64,000 nt of DNA from Lonicera japonica (lineage: Eukaryota; Streptophyta; Magnoliopsida; Dipsacales; Caprifoliaceae), in NCBI GenBank assembly GCA_021464415.1, contig CM038470.1:30747774-30811773 (forward strand), in the 5' to 3' direction. Below the pieces are notes generated by a model that had not been told where the DNA came from, did no database searches, and saw only the letters and a list, made by a program, of their open reading frames with translations. Each line of letters starts with the position of its first letter. The first letter of the stretch is position 1. Position numbers and translations under genes: made by a program. This document shows, piece after piece, positions 14,012-25,857 of the stretch.

Positions 14012-14820
14012 TGGTTTTGATATCTTGGTTTTTTCTTTGAATAGGGAACTTTCTTGATTCAAAGAAATCTGTGGTATTTGTTAGTAGTTTGATTGTTCTG
14101 GAAATTGATTCAGAGAAACTGTGTGATTTGTTAATGGTTTCTTGGTGATCCAAGAAATTTGCTTGGCTTTGATTATAAGAAGTTAGTAGTTTGAATAAAA
14201 TTCCTTTCGTGCATTGGTCTTCTTTTGTGAATTACATTTATATACCTCGTTTGTAGATTTATTGTATGCAAGACCCCTTGTTATGGAGAATACAACAAAC
14301 TTGGTCTGGCTTAAGAGGAAAAAGAAGAGGAACAAAAATATCAGAGGGGACACTACATGATACGTTGTGTGATAACAATAGGATATAGTAGCTATTACAC
14401 CTCTTAAGATACGCTTTGAATCCTGTGTTATTTCGTTCTTAACCAATCAAATGCTTTGTGTTTTATGTCAGTTCTTCGGATGAAAGTGAATTATTAATTT
14501 AAAAATATTTTTAGAAGAAATTGAACTCTAGAGATGGCCAATGCAATCAAAACTATAGTGGAACGTTTAGCTGTTGCCAATATCTTATTCTTACACTGGG
14601 TTTCACAAGGTCTGTCCTTAAGAAGATATACGATTTCATGTAAAAAGCACAAAAAAACCTACGTTATAGATTAATTTAGTGATTGAAATGTTTTTAGTGA
14701 CCCCAAGTTGTCCACAGGGAAGAGAGGAATCCCGAGTAAGGAAAAAAAACATTCAACATTGTAAACTGGTTACAGAATTTGGTCAGACTCAAGCAAATCG
14801 GCCCCAAACTAAAACCCAAC
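14012..14820 (+). other. 3' flank of polyubiquitin A, shared with gene B
   Basis: No gene. Sequence from the stop to about 14740 aligns closely with 19403-20160 behind gene B, for example ATTCAGAGAAACTGTG and CCAATCAAATGCTTTGTG in both. The flank of gene C is only weakly similar. Confidence 0.75.
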
Positions 14821-14829
14821 ACTGATACC

Positions 14830-15391
14830 TAGGGGGATTGTCAGAAATCCGAAAACCGAACGAACGAACCGAACCGATCCGTTGCGATCCGAAATTTCTC
14901 GAATCGAAAAAAAAACCGAAACCGATTGATTTGGGTCGGTATGGGTTGGGAATTCGGGGTCCCCGAATTGGACCGAAAAAACCGAATCTTTAAAAAAAAA
15001 TAAATTTGTTAACTTAATATAATTACTTAAGTTGTCTTACAATACATTGAAAAAAAAAAGAAACTTTCTTACAACATTTACATTATATAAATGACCCAAC
15101 CCTATGGATTATTTACATTTACAAATAATCACTTAAGCTAATTATTAAAATAAATACATTATATAATTTTTTTTGTAGCACCTTTTGAATGAATTTATAT
15201 TTTTAGTGCAATTTTGAACTAAATTTTGAACATTACAAAAAAAAAACCGAATGAGACCTAACCGGACCGAAACCGAATAATTTGGGGAGGGTTTGGGTTT
15301 CATAGGTACGAAAACCGAAACCGAACTATAAAGTTTGGGGAGGGTTTGGGGTACCCTAGTTTCTACCCCGACCGAAACCGAAAACACCTTT
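14830..15391. mobile_element. 562-bp insertion with perfect 9-bp direct repeat ACTGATACC
   Basis: ACTGATACC occurs at 14821-14829 and again at 15392-15400. The intervening sequence is absent from the B copy at the corresponding place (about 20340-20375). The interior is rich in AACCGAACCGA-type repeats and lacks a coding frame. The ends do not form obvious inverted repeats. A 9-bp duplication is typical of Mutator-like transposition, but the class is not established. Confidence 0.65.
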
Positions 15392-16810
15392 ACTGATACC
15401 CATGATTTGGCGATGCACCATCATACCGATACACATTACCGGCTTGTTCAAACTCATAGTGGTAAGCATTACTAGAACTATTGAGGCTCGACTTCCTCGT
15501 GATATGTGCTGGTAGGAGGTTCCACCTCTAATGGTGGACAGCATGCGGCTGATTTTCATGACTATAGGCATCATGGGGTGGGGAAGGTGATGGTTCACTC
15601 GATGAAGGGCTCGGTATGTGTGTCTAGTTCTTGGCAACTTTGACCTTGATTAATTCGACTTATTCGAAAGAGTTGAAAACTAGGTGCAAATACGCATCGG
15701 CCAAGTATGATTTTAAGTTGAGGTCCGGCTCAAACGCTTTTTCCTTAGTGTTATTTTCCTTGGCTTCTTGAAAAGGGAGAGGTGAAAGGATTTGTTAGTA
15801 CTTCGAAATGCTATTATAAAATTGAAAAGGGATAAAAGGCTAAAATTATCGATTAGTATTTTGAAATACTGTTACCAACGCTAATATGACTTTGTATCAT
15901 AGCAATACTTAATGCTTGAAGTATAATATACAATAACTTAATGCACTAATTACTTTGACATAAGCCATTTCAGCTTCTGTAATAGCATTTCCCCTTGAGA
16001 ATGGTAGGACATGAACAAAAGCCACCCTAATCCAAAATGCAAATCTATCCCTACCCACCCCATTGTCACGTGATGAGAGAAGTGAGTATATTTTAGGTAC
16101 TCCTACAATACTGAATACTTTCTTGTGGTAGCATTATTCGAAGACAAGGTCAAAGTTATCATAAACAAGCCGAGTTGACTTTGTTTTAGTACATTTGTTC
16201 CCAAACTATCATTTAGGAGCATGTCATTTCTTTTAAAGCCCCAAAATTCTCCATAGACTTATGTACCCAAACGCCACCCCACCCTAAAAGAAAAATAAAA
16301 TAAAATAGAAAGTAAGAGCACTATTGCCTTTTGGGATTGTCCTATATTAAGAATCATTTTTTGAACATAATTTATGTACCAAATTTTATTATATCAAATA
16401 ATTTGTATTCTCAACAATTGATTAGTTTAAAAGAGTACAATCCTTGAGGTGGTATTTAGCGTTGAATAACCAGAAACGTACACATTTTAATCGCCATTAA
16501 GATAAATGGAGCTTAGCTCGAGGGGCTACTTTCTGAATGCGGGTTCAAAGCGATTTCTTGCGGTGCTCGTGGAACGATAAAGTCAAAATAGGTAAAGCCA
16601 TAAGCAATGGTGTGGAACTAGTGGCCTTTTTTATGCTAAGGAGGCCCAATAAAAGAAGTTGAGAAATCAACAAGCTTGCTATTATGTGGCCGTGCACAAC
16701 TCCTGTATTGTTGATTGTACACGTTATTGTTTGTTTGATTAATAGTTAAAAGAACATAATGAAATATATTTAAAGAATGGTGCAAATAGTTAAGAACATA
16801 TTGTTGGACT
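15392..16810 (-). pseudogene. Truncated OSCA/CSC1-like 3' fragment A
   Basis: Homologous to the last two exons and 3' flank of the complete OSCA gene (37399-38950). The last-exon part (about 15396-15770) keeps tail residues such as NAYHYEFEQAG but has in-frame stops in the tail frame. The acceptor before this exon has lost its CAG. The exon-10 part (about 16510-16735) carries a small internal deletion. Similarity stops near 16810, so nothing upstream of exon 10 is present. It cannot make a channel. It lies convergent to polyubiquitin A, as the intact gene does to polyubiquitin C. Confidence 0.82.
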
Positions 16811-17169
16811 TAAACAAGTGTGAATAAAATATTTACATAATTGCTTGGGTCGCTTGGTGGTATTAGAGTCTTTGACTTGGGACTTGGGCTTGAGCTTTTT
16901 TAAAAATAAAAATATTTTTATTTACCCCCTCCTTTTTACGAGCTTATGTCTTGTCATTTTCTTAAAGCCTATTATTTGTATAATTAATTAAAAGATTTTT
17001 AGTTAATATTTGAATTTATTTTTGAATAAATCCTTGGAATTTCAGTTTTGTTTTGTCCTATCAATTATGCACAACGTGCGTTAATGTTGAGAGATATTCT
17101 CTGCTTTTGAAGAATAATGCTGAGGGAGATGAGTATAAACATCCCTCAACAGCCACACCTCAATAGACT

Positions 17170-17200
<31 letters not shown>

Positions 17201-17570
17201 CAAAAAAAAAAAAAACTCTTCCATCTTAATCTTCTTCTTCTATAACTGAGTGGGCTATGGTTTTTTGGTTCATTGCTCCTCTAGGATAGTTAGGTTTACC
17301 GAGTTTCTTTTGAAAAAAAGATTACTATTAAATATTCACTCATAATAATTTGCATATTACTTTTAAATAAAAGGTGAAATTATTGTAAATTAATTATTAT
17401 TTTATTATTATTATCAAAATAGTATTGAAATATACACTATTATATAAAAGTCATGATTAATTTCAACCGCTATTAAATTGTGTCAGACTTTTAAATTATT
17501 CATTTTATCTTTCGGTCTCTTATTTCATTAAAAATTATGTTTGTAAAATTGTTCGAAGTTTAGAATTTTG
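16811..17570. other. AT-rich spacer with (TA)n microsatellite
   Basis: No gene seen. It contains a pure TA run at about 17170-17199 followed by an A run. A second TA run is at about 17627-17645, just beyond this spacer. Homology with the upstream region of polyubiquitin C begins near 17570. Confidence 0.5.
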
Positions 17571-17882
17571 ACAAAATAATACTACTTAACCACTTAATAT
17601 TTTTATTTTATATTTTAATTTAAACTATATATATATATATATATAAATAGCATACAAATCACGTAGACATATAATCTAATATTTATACTTATATATATAA
17701 TTGTACAGAAATATGATGATACAGTAAAGACTATAAATTTGATTACTTCATCAATGACACGTCAAAGTATTAGAAATTTCTGGAAGAGAGGTCCTCGCTC
17801 GTTCGTTCGTTCCTTCCTACCTACTCCTTTCTAGTTATTTCCAGATTTACCCCTAGCCTCCCATTCCTTAATTCTCCTCTCC

Positions 17883-17890
17883 TATAAATA
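17883..17890 (+). promoter_or_regulatory. TATA box of polyubiquitin gene B
   Basis: TATAAATA in CCTATAAATACAGCC. The surrounding ~300 bases (for example TTCTAGTTATTTCCAGATTT) are nearly identical to the promoter of gene C (32580-32860). Confidence 0.85.
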
Positions 17891-18019
17891 CAGCCTTCTC
17901 CTCTTCCAAACCTTCATTCGTTCATAATCAGATTTTCTATTACAATTGATTGTTCTCTACATCTCGATTAATCATCAAATCAATAGAATCGCTTCTCTAT
18001 TTCGTTGCTTCAAGGAAAG

Positions 18020-19402
<1,383 letters not shown>

Positions 19403-20187
19403 TGGTTTCGATATCTAGTTTTTTTCTTTGAATAGGAAACTTTCTTGATTCAAAGAAATATGTGGTATGTGTTAGTAGTTTGATGGTTCTGGTAATTGAT
19501 TCAGAGAAACTGTGGGATTTGTTAATGGTTTCTTGGTGATCCAAGAAATTAGTTTGGTTTTGATTATAAGAAGTTGGTAGTTTGAATAAAAATCCTTTCG
19601 TGCATTGGTCTTCTTTTGTGAATTACATTTACATACTTTGTTTGTGGATTTATGCAAGACCCCTTATTCTGGAGTATGACAAACTTGGTCTGGCTTAAGA
19701 GGAGAAAAAGAAGATGAGGAAAAAAAATATCAGAGGGACACACTATATGATACTTTGTGTGATAACAATAGGATATAATAGCTATTACACCTCTCAAGGT
19801 ACACTTTGTATCCTGTGTTATTTGGTTCTTAACCAATCAAATGCTTTGTGTTTTATGTCAGTTCTTGGGATGAAAGTGAATTATTAATTTAAAATGTTTT
19901 TAGAAAGAAGTTGAATTCTATAGATGGCCAATGCAATCAAAACTATAGTGGAGCGTTAGCTGTTGCCAAAATCTTAGTTCTTGCACTGGGTTTCACAAGG
20001 TCTGTCCTTAAGAAGTACGATTTCATGTAAAAAGCACAAAACTTACATTTGCCATAAAGTTGTGAATCATGAATGGTTAATTTTGTCCTCGCACCTTCTT
20101 AGATTAATTTAGTGATTGAAATGTTTTTAGTGGCCCCAAGTTGTTCACAAGGAAGAGAGGAATCCCAAGTAAAGAAAAAAAAATGTT
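19403..20187 (+). other. 3' flank of polyubiquitin B
   Basis: No gene. Collinear with the flank of gene A. It ends where similarity to the 3' flank of the OSCA gene begins (ACAACATTTACAAT). Confidence 0.7.
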
Positions 20188-21842
20188 GACAACATTTACA
20201 ATTCGAGAGGGGCATGAAAACTGGTTAGAGAATATCAGATTGTCTAGGTCAGACCCTAACAAATGGTTGATTAGACTGTGTATATCAAGCAAATCGACCC
20301 CAGACTAAATAAAATACCAAAAAAACCAAGATTATAACTCCAAAAAAACCAAGATTATAACTCAATAATGATACCCATGATTTAGAGATTCATCATCGTA
20401 CTGATACACATTATCGGCTTGCTCAAACTCGTAGTGATACGCATTACTAGCATGATCAATTTCATAGTGATACGCTCTACCATGAGGCTCGATTTCATAG
20501 TGATGCGTGTTGGTCGGAGGCTCCACCTCGTAATGGTGGACGGCATGTGGCGGATCTTCATGACTATAGGCATCATGGGTGGGGAAGGTGAAGATGGTTC
20601 ACTCGATGAAGGGCTCAGTATGTGTGTAGTTCTTGTCAACTTTGACCTTTACTAATTCGACTTCCTCGAAAGAGTCAAAAGTTGGATGTAAACGTGCGTC
20701 AGCCAAGTATGATTTTAAGTTAAGATCCGGCTCAAACGCTTTTTCACAAGTGTCATTTTCCTTGGCTTCTTGAAAAAGGAGGAGAGGTGAGAAGGATTTG
20801 TTACTAGTTCCAAATGCTATTGTAAAGCTGGAAAGGGATCAAAGCTAAAATTATCTATTAGTATTTTGAAATGCTATTACCGACGTAGAAATGACTGTAT
20901 CAGAGCAATACATAATGCTTAAAGTATAATGTACAAAAACTTAATGCACTGATTACTTTGAATAAGCCATTTCAGCTTCAATAATAGCATTTCCCCTTGA
21001 GAATGGCAGGACATAAACAAAAGCCACCCTAATCCAAAATGAAAGTCTATCCCTACCCACCCCTATCGTCACGTGATGAGAGAAGTGAGTGTATTTTAGG
21101 TACTCCTATAATATTGAATACTTTCATGTGGCAACATTATTCAAAGACAATGTCAAAGTCATCAAAAAGAAGCTAAGTTGACTTTGTTTTAGTACATTTG
21201 TTCCCAAACTATTATTTAGGAGAACGTCATCTCTTTTAAAGCCCTAAAATTCTCCATCAACTTATGTACCCAAACGCCACCCCACCCTAAAAGAACAAAT
21301 AAAATAAAATAGAAATTAAGGGCACTATTGCTTTTTGGGATTGTCTTATATTAAGAATTATTTTTTTAACATAATTTATGTACCAAATTTCACAATACCA
21401 AATAATTTGTGTTCTCAACTATTGATTAGTTTAAAATAGTACATTCCTCGAGATGGCATTTAACGTCGAATAACCAGAAACATGCATATTTTAATCGCCA
21501 TTAAGATAAATGGAGCTTAGCTCGAGGGGCTATTTTCTGAATGTGGGTTCAAAGCGATTTCTTGCCGTACTTGTCGAAGAATAAAGTCAAAATAGGTAAT
21601 GCCATAAGCAATGGGGTGGAATTAGTACGTGACCTTTTTCATACTAAGGAGGCCCAATAAAAGAAGCTGAGAACTCAACAAGCTTACTATTATGTGGCCG
21701 TGAACATGCAGCCAAACGAATGCACAACTCATGTATTGTTGATTGTACACGTTGATTGTTGGTTTGGTTAATAGCTAAAAGAACTTAATGAGATATATTT
21801 AAAGAAGATGGTGCAAATAGTTAAGAACATATAGCATATTAT
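20188..21842 (-). pseudogene. OSCA/CSC1-like 3' fragment B, downstream part
   Basis: Matches 37240-39010 of the intact OSCA gene, covering the 3' flank, last exon (about 20370-20780), intron 10 and exon 10 (about 21514-21770). The tail repeats are readable (HHYEVEP, AYHYEIDHASN), but a single-base deletion after the Pro-rich SPSPP stretch shifts the frame. The fragment is cut at 21842 by a Ty1/copia insertion and resumes at 29865. Confidence 0.82.
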
Positions 21843-22262
21843 TGTGAAAAGTTGGCTCTTCAAGGTGGATTGATCCTTCACAAAAGTGCTAGGATCGATC
21901 CGGCGCGCATATGTCAGTGACTTGGAGTTGAATTTTTGAACTGTGGATAGATCTTGCAGAAAAGTGTTTGATCGATCCATGTGGTGACGCATGACCACTT
22001 ACTATAAATAGGCCTTTACTTGTTTTATTTCATAATTTGTAATTCGAATTTAGCAGTAGAGGGTTAGGTAACTCTAGAGAGCTCCATAGAGGAATTGACT
22101 TACCAAGTAAAGGGTTTGTACTCCATTATTCTTACTTTTAATAGAAGCTATCACCAACGGTGGACTATTGGCAATTGTGGATACACCCTATATCTTGTGT
22201 TGTGCGTCAGTGAGTTGTTTTTATCTTTTCTACAAATTTTGCACTTGCGTTTGTGCTTATAA
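21843..22262 (+). mobile_element. Left LTR remnant of a Ty1/copia element
   Basis: Begins TGTGAAAAGTTGGCTC and aligns along its length with the split right LTR (23316-23461 plus 29505-29859), for example GACCACTTAC and TTTACTTGTTTTATTTCATAA. It ends abruptly near 22262, where it joins reverse-transcriptase sequence, so the rest of this LTR and most of the internal region were deleted. Confidence 0.75.
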
Positions 22263-23315
22263 TGATGTTTATATGAAAATAATGGAGATCGACAAAGTGA
22301 AGACTCAGTTGAGTCAAGAATTTGACTTGAAAGACTAAGGTGTAGCTAGAAAATTTTTAGGTAACGAGATCGTGAGAGATAGAAAGAATGATATATTGTA
22401 ACTTTCTTAGAGACATATCTAATGAAAGTGGTAGCTCAGTTTATGATGCAAACTCAAAGCTCGTAAGTTCCCCATTAGCTCCACACTTCAAACTATTTAC
22501 AACGATGGCTCCAAATTCAGATAAAGGGGTAGAATATATATCTCAAGTTTCGTATGCAAATGCGGGTGGAAGCTTTATATATGCCTTGGTTTGTACTCAG
22601 CCAGACATTGCTCAAACAGTGAGCATAGTTAATTAACAGGTATATGGAAAATCTGTATGCTACAAAATGGAGTTTACGTTAATTACAGGGCACAAAGGAT
22701 GTTGGTTTCGTGTAACAGAGATCTTATAGGTCTTATATTTCATATTTGTGGATATATTAATTCGGACTATGAGAATGATTTAGATAGGGGACGGTCTACT
22801 ACAAGATATTTCTTTACATTGGCTATTAGTACAGCGAGCTGGAGGCTTATGTCAGGGTTTGATAGCTTTGTTTATTATTGACATAGAATATATTGCTATG
22901 ACTAAGGCGGTCAAGGAGATTTTGTGGCTTTGTGGTCTAATACTCTAATTAGTAATTTGGGGTTAGCGCAGGAAAATGTGGAAATGCATTATGATAATCA
23001 AAGTGCTATTTATTTGTTAAATAACCAATTTCATCACGGGATAACCAAGCATATTAATGTATGATTTCATTTCATACGGGAGATTATCGAACATGGTGAG
23101 GTAATTCTCAAGAAGATAGGCATCAAGGATAATTTAGTGGACATGATGTCGAAGGTGGTACTGATGACCAAGTTTAAGCATCGCTCAACGTTGGTGAATG
23201 TTCTTTGTTGTTGATGCCCCATTGGGGTCGAGGCTCTTTCGGGGCTGAGGATGCTATAGCAATATTAGTAGTGGAACATGTATGGGAAGAGTTCGTGCTT
23301 CCAAAGGTGGACATT
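22263..23315 (+). pseudogene. Decayed Ty1/copia RT-RNase H remnant
   Basis: Translated pieces in several frames match the end of copia reverse transcriptase (KTQLSQEFDLKD, KFLGNEIVRDRKN, ALVCTQPDIAQTVSIVN) and RNase H (DLDRGRSTTRYFFTLA, YDNQSAIYLLNNQ, FIREIIEHGEVILKKIG). Several stops and frameshifts separate them. A purine-rich tract (CCAAAGGTGGACATT) directly precedes the right LTR and fits a polypurine tract. Only the 3' end of the polyprotein remains; no gag, protease or integrase is visible. Confidence 0.8.
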
Positions 23316-23461
23316 TGTGAAAAGTTGGCTCTCCAAGGTGGATTGATCCTACACGAAAGTGCTAGGATCGATTCGACATATATCAGTGAGTTGAAGTTGA
23401 ATTTTTGCGCTGCGGATTGATCTTGTATAAAAATGTTAGGTCGATCCGTGCAGTGGCATGT
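23316..23461 (+). mobile_element. Right LTR of the copia element, first part
   Basis: Begins TGTGAAAAGTTGGCTC like the left LTR. It is interrupted after CATGT (23457-23461) by the Ty3/gypsy element and continues at 29505. Total length without the insert is about 501 bases. Confidence 0.78.
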
Positions 23462-24071
23462 TGTCACGGGGTGCCTTCCAACAGCACTCGTGACCGACAC
23501 CGACAACACTTCATCAGCACCGTGCTTGCGCCCGAGCGCAGCACGGCCCAACAGGCAATGATCGATTGCGCTTCATCAGCACCGTGCAAGCGCCCGAGCG
23601 CAGCACAGCATCTAGTTTTATTATTCTGTTTAGGTTTCCCTTATGTAAATATTGTTGTTTCCATGTAACTAGATTTAGGAATTTTCCTTGTAATTGCATT
23701 TCATTTCCTTTGTAATAGTTTTCTTGTAACTTGTAAGACCCAACGTGCACTGCTACCATTCTGGTATTTTCATTAAGTGGTTATATGTGGGGATAAGACT
23801 ATCTGCCTCACACCCGAGTTGCCTACCAGTGCACGTTGTTTAGCACTTGCTTTCAAGCTCTTACTTTCTTTCGAATTGTAATAGCTTTCCATGTAATCTA
23901 ATTTTCTTGCAATGAAGTAATCTCAATTTGCGCTCACGCTCTTTTTCAAATTACTGTTGTTGCATGTTGTTCGTTGATTGTTAATAAAATTCGATCACAT
24001 TCAACCGTGCTATCGGTTAGCCCGGTCGTTCACGTGGCCTCCTTTGTGCCATCAAAGGACGCCCCGTGACA
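23462..24071 (+). repeat. 5' LTR of the gypsy element
   Basis: 610 bp, TG...CA ends, identical in length to the 3' LTR at 28890-29499. It contains repeated TTCATCAGCACCGTGC phrases near the start. Confidence 0.93.
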
Positions 24072-24073
24072 GT

Positions 24074-24084
24074 TGGTATCAGAG
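24074..24084 (+). other. Primer binding site (initiator tRNA-Met type)
   Basis: TGGTATCAGAG starts two bases after the 5' LTR and matches the usual tRNA-Met primer site of plant LTR retrotransposons; the next base differs from the consensus. Confidence 0.85.
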
Positions 24085-24142
24085 GGAATTGTTTTCGATT
24101 GCTGCCTTGTAAAACCCAGTTGGTGTATCTTACTACGTTACG

Positions 24143-25243
24143 ATGAGAACCAATAGCCAGAGAATCGAAGCCCTCGAGAGAAATGTTGGCTTGCTAATGG
24201 AGAAAATGGGCGGAACGCCCTCTCTCGTCGATCGTGTGCAAAGTTTGGAGTTACGCACTCAAATTATCCCAGCAGGGGATGCATCGGGTAGCTCACCCGC
24301 ACTAATCGATCGCATACAAGATTTGGAGGAAGGCCTCCAAAATCTTCAGGGAATCCCACCAGGGGGTCACTTTAGGGAGATGATGGATGAGATGAGAACT
24401 GAAATCGATCAACTCGCCCAGAAATTGACTATATTGTCGATGGCGGTCGCTAACTCACCAGTTGGGGGTGGGGAGCGTACGAAGATAAAAGTGTCGGAAC
24501 CCAAAGCATTCACCGGTGTTCGTGATGCTAGGGAATTAGAAAATTTTGTTTTTGACATGGAACAATATTTCCGTGCAACAAAGGTCGACGAGGAGGAAAC
24601 GAAGATATCCTCTGCGTCCATGTACTTGTCCGGGGATGCCAAATTATGGTGGCGGAACAAGTACAACGAGGTTCAAGCTGGGGAGTGCGAGATTAGCACT
24701 TGGGAGGATCTGAAAAAGGAGTTGCGTGATCGATTCCTTCCCGAAAACACCTCCCACAACGCACGACAAGAACTCCTTCAAACGAAGCACTCAGGGAGCA
24801 TCAAGGAGTACGTCAATGCGTTCACCACCATCATGTTAGATATCCACGATATGAATGATGCTGATAGACTATTCTTCTTCATGATCGGATTACAACCGTG
24901 GGCCAAAACGGAGTTAAATCGTAGGCAAGTGAAGACGTTAACTCAAGCCATATCAGCTGCTGAAAGCCTGCAAGATTACACCACCGGTCCTAAATCAAAT
25001 GTCCCAAGAAGTGGGCAGACGAAGAATGCGGGGGGGAGAAAATCGAATTCTCCTGCCGACCTGATTGGAGAGGCAACACACCCACCAGGCCATTTATCCA
25101 GCAAAATAATCACAAGAATGAGAACAAGTTCACAGGGAACTCCCAAACCGGCAATAATGGGAAAAAGTCCGTCAGCCCCGGAACGTGCTACTTGTGTCAC
25201 GGTGCTCATTTCATGGCCAATTGCCCCGATAAACAACTCCTAA
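24143..25243 (+). CDS. gag: gag of the gypsy element (capsid part), frame changes before the zinc knuckle
   Basis: Opens MRTNSQRIEALERN with a coiled-coil-like N-terminus. Residues about 130-290 form a retrotransposon gag domain (YLSGDAKLWWRNKY, EDLKKELRDRFLPE, LLQTKHSGSIKEYV). The coding sense leaves this frame near 25045-25060. The CCHC knuckle (CYLCHGAHFMANC, CX2CX3HX4C, about 25186-25224) is read in the +1-position frame shared with protease and pol. No classic slippery heptamer is obvious at the junction, so an indel is more likely than programmed frameshifting, though I cannot exclude the latter. The last residues in this frame up to 25243 are probably not native. Confidence 0.85.
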   Translation: MRTNSQRIEALERNVGLLMEKMGGTPSLVDRVQSLELRTQIIPAGDASGSSPALIDRIQDLEEGLQNLQGIPPGGHFREMMDEMRTEIDQLAQKLTILSMAVANSPVGGGERTKIKVSEPKAFTGVRDARELENFVFDMEQYFRATKVDEEETKISSASMYLSGDAKLWWRNKYNEVQAGECEISTWEDLKKELRDRFLPENTSHNARQELLQTKHSGSIKEYVNAFTTIMLDIHDMNDADRLFFFMIGLQPWAKTELNRRQVKTLTQAISAAESLQDYTTGPKSNVPRSGQTKNAGGRKSNSPADLIGEATHPPGHLSSKIITRMRTSSQGTPKPAIMGKSPSAPERATCVTVLISWPIAPINNS

Positions 25244-25848
25244 GTGCTCTCGTCGCCAGGGGTGGCGGCATGCTTCCGAAAGCCCCAGGTGCCTCGGGGC
25301 AATCTTATCGCACTCAGCAAAATGACCACGCCGAGTTTGAAGAAGAAACTGAGGAATATGAGGGAGCATCATTGGGTGCCTATCAGGGGCAGTTCATTCA
25401 CTCTTGCAACGCAGTAACGGTTGAAGAAGATCCCCGACAAGAAGGGAAGGTGGAACCATCCTCAAAAGGAAAAGCAGTTGTGGGGAAGAGTCCTCAAAGA
25501 AATGGTCTGATGTATGTGGATATCAAGATCAATGGAAAGCCGATTCAGGCCATGGTGGACACAGGCGCGACACATAACTACCTGGCGAGCACTGAAGTTG
25601 AACGGTTAGGCCTTATCTTAGAAAAAGGAGTGGGTCGCGTGAAGGCCATCAACTCAGCCGCTCAACCTGTCACCGGAATGGCGAAATCTGTGCTAGTAAA
25701 AGTCGGTCCTTACGAAGGGAGAACTAATTTCTCTGTTGTGGTAATGGACGATTTCAAGGTTATCTTGGGGTTAGAGTTTTTGAGAGAAACTAAGGCTAGC
25801 GTCATGCCCAGCACAAATAGCCTCATGATGCTCGGCAAGAATCCATGA
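25186..25848 (+). CDS. Zinc knuckle and aspartic protease segment
   Basis: Continues the gag sense in the second frame. The knuckle is at the start, an acidic linker follows, and then a retropepsin core with the active-site AMVDTGATHNYL at about 25549-25584 and the later ILGLEFL motif near the end. It terminates at a TGA (25846-25848), although the same frame continues nine bases later into RT; the stop therefore splits one reading frame. Confidence 0.85.
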   Translation, partial: CYLCHGAHFMANCPDKQLLSALVARGGGMLPKAPGASGQSYRTQQNDHAEFEEETEEYEGASLGAYQGQFIHSCNAVTVEEDPRQEGKVEPSSKGKAVVGKSPQRNGLMYVDIKINGKPIQAMVDTGATHNYLASTEVERLGLILEKGVGRVKAINSAAQPVTGMAKSVLVKVGPYEGRTNFSVVVMDDFKVILGLEFLRETKASVMPSTNSLMMLGKNP

Positions 25849-25857
25849 GTTATCCCG

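Noticed and set aside
14183..14446. Antisense open frames behind polyubiquitin A and B that look conserved
   Set aside because: Similarity reflects the duplicated 3' flanks; the two frames differ by several indels and have no domain.
25846..25848. TGA between protease and RT as a programmed readthrough signal
   Set aside because: No readthrough context is evident, and the copy has two further lesions, so simple decay is more likely.
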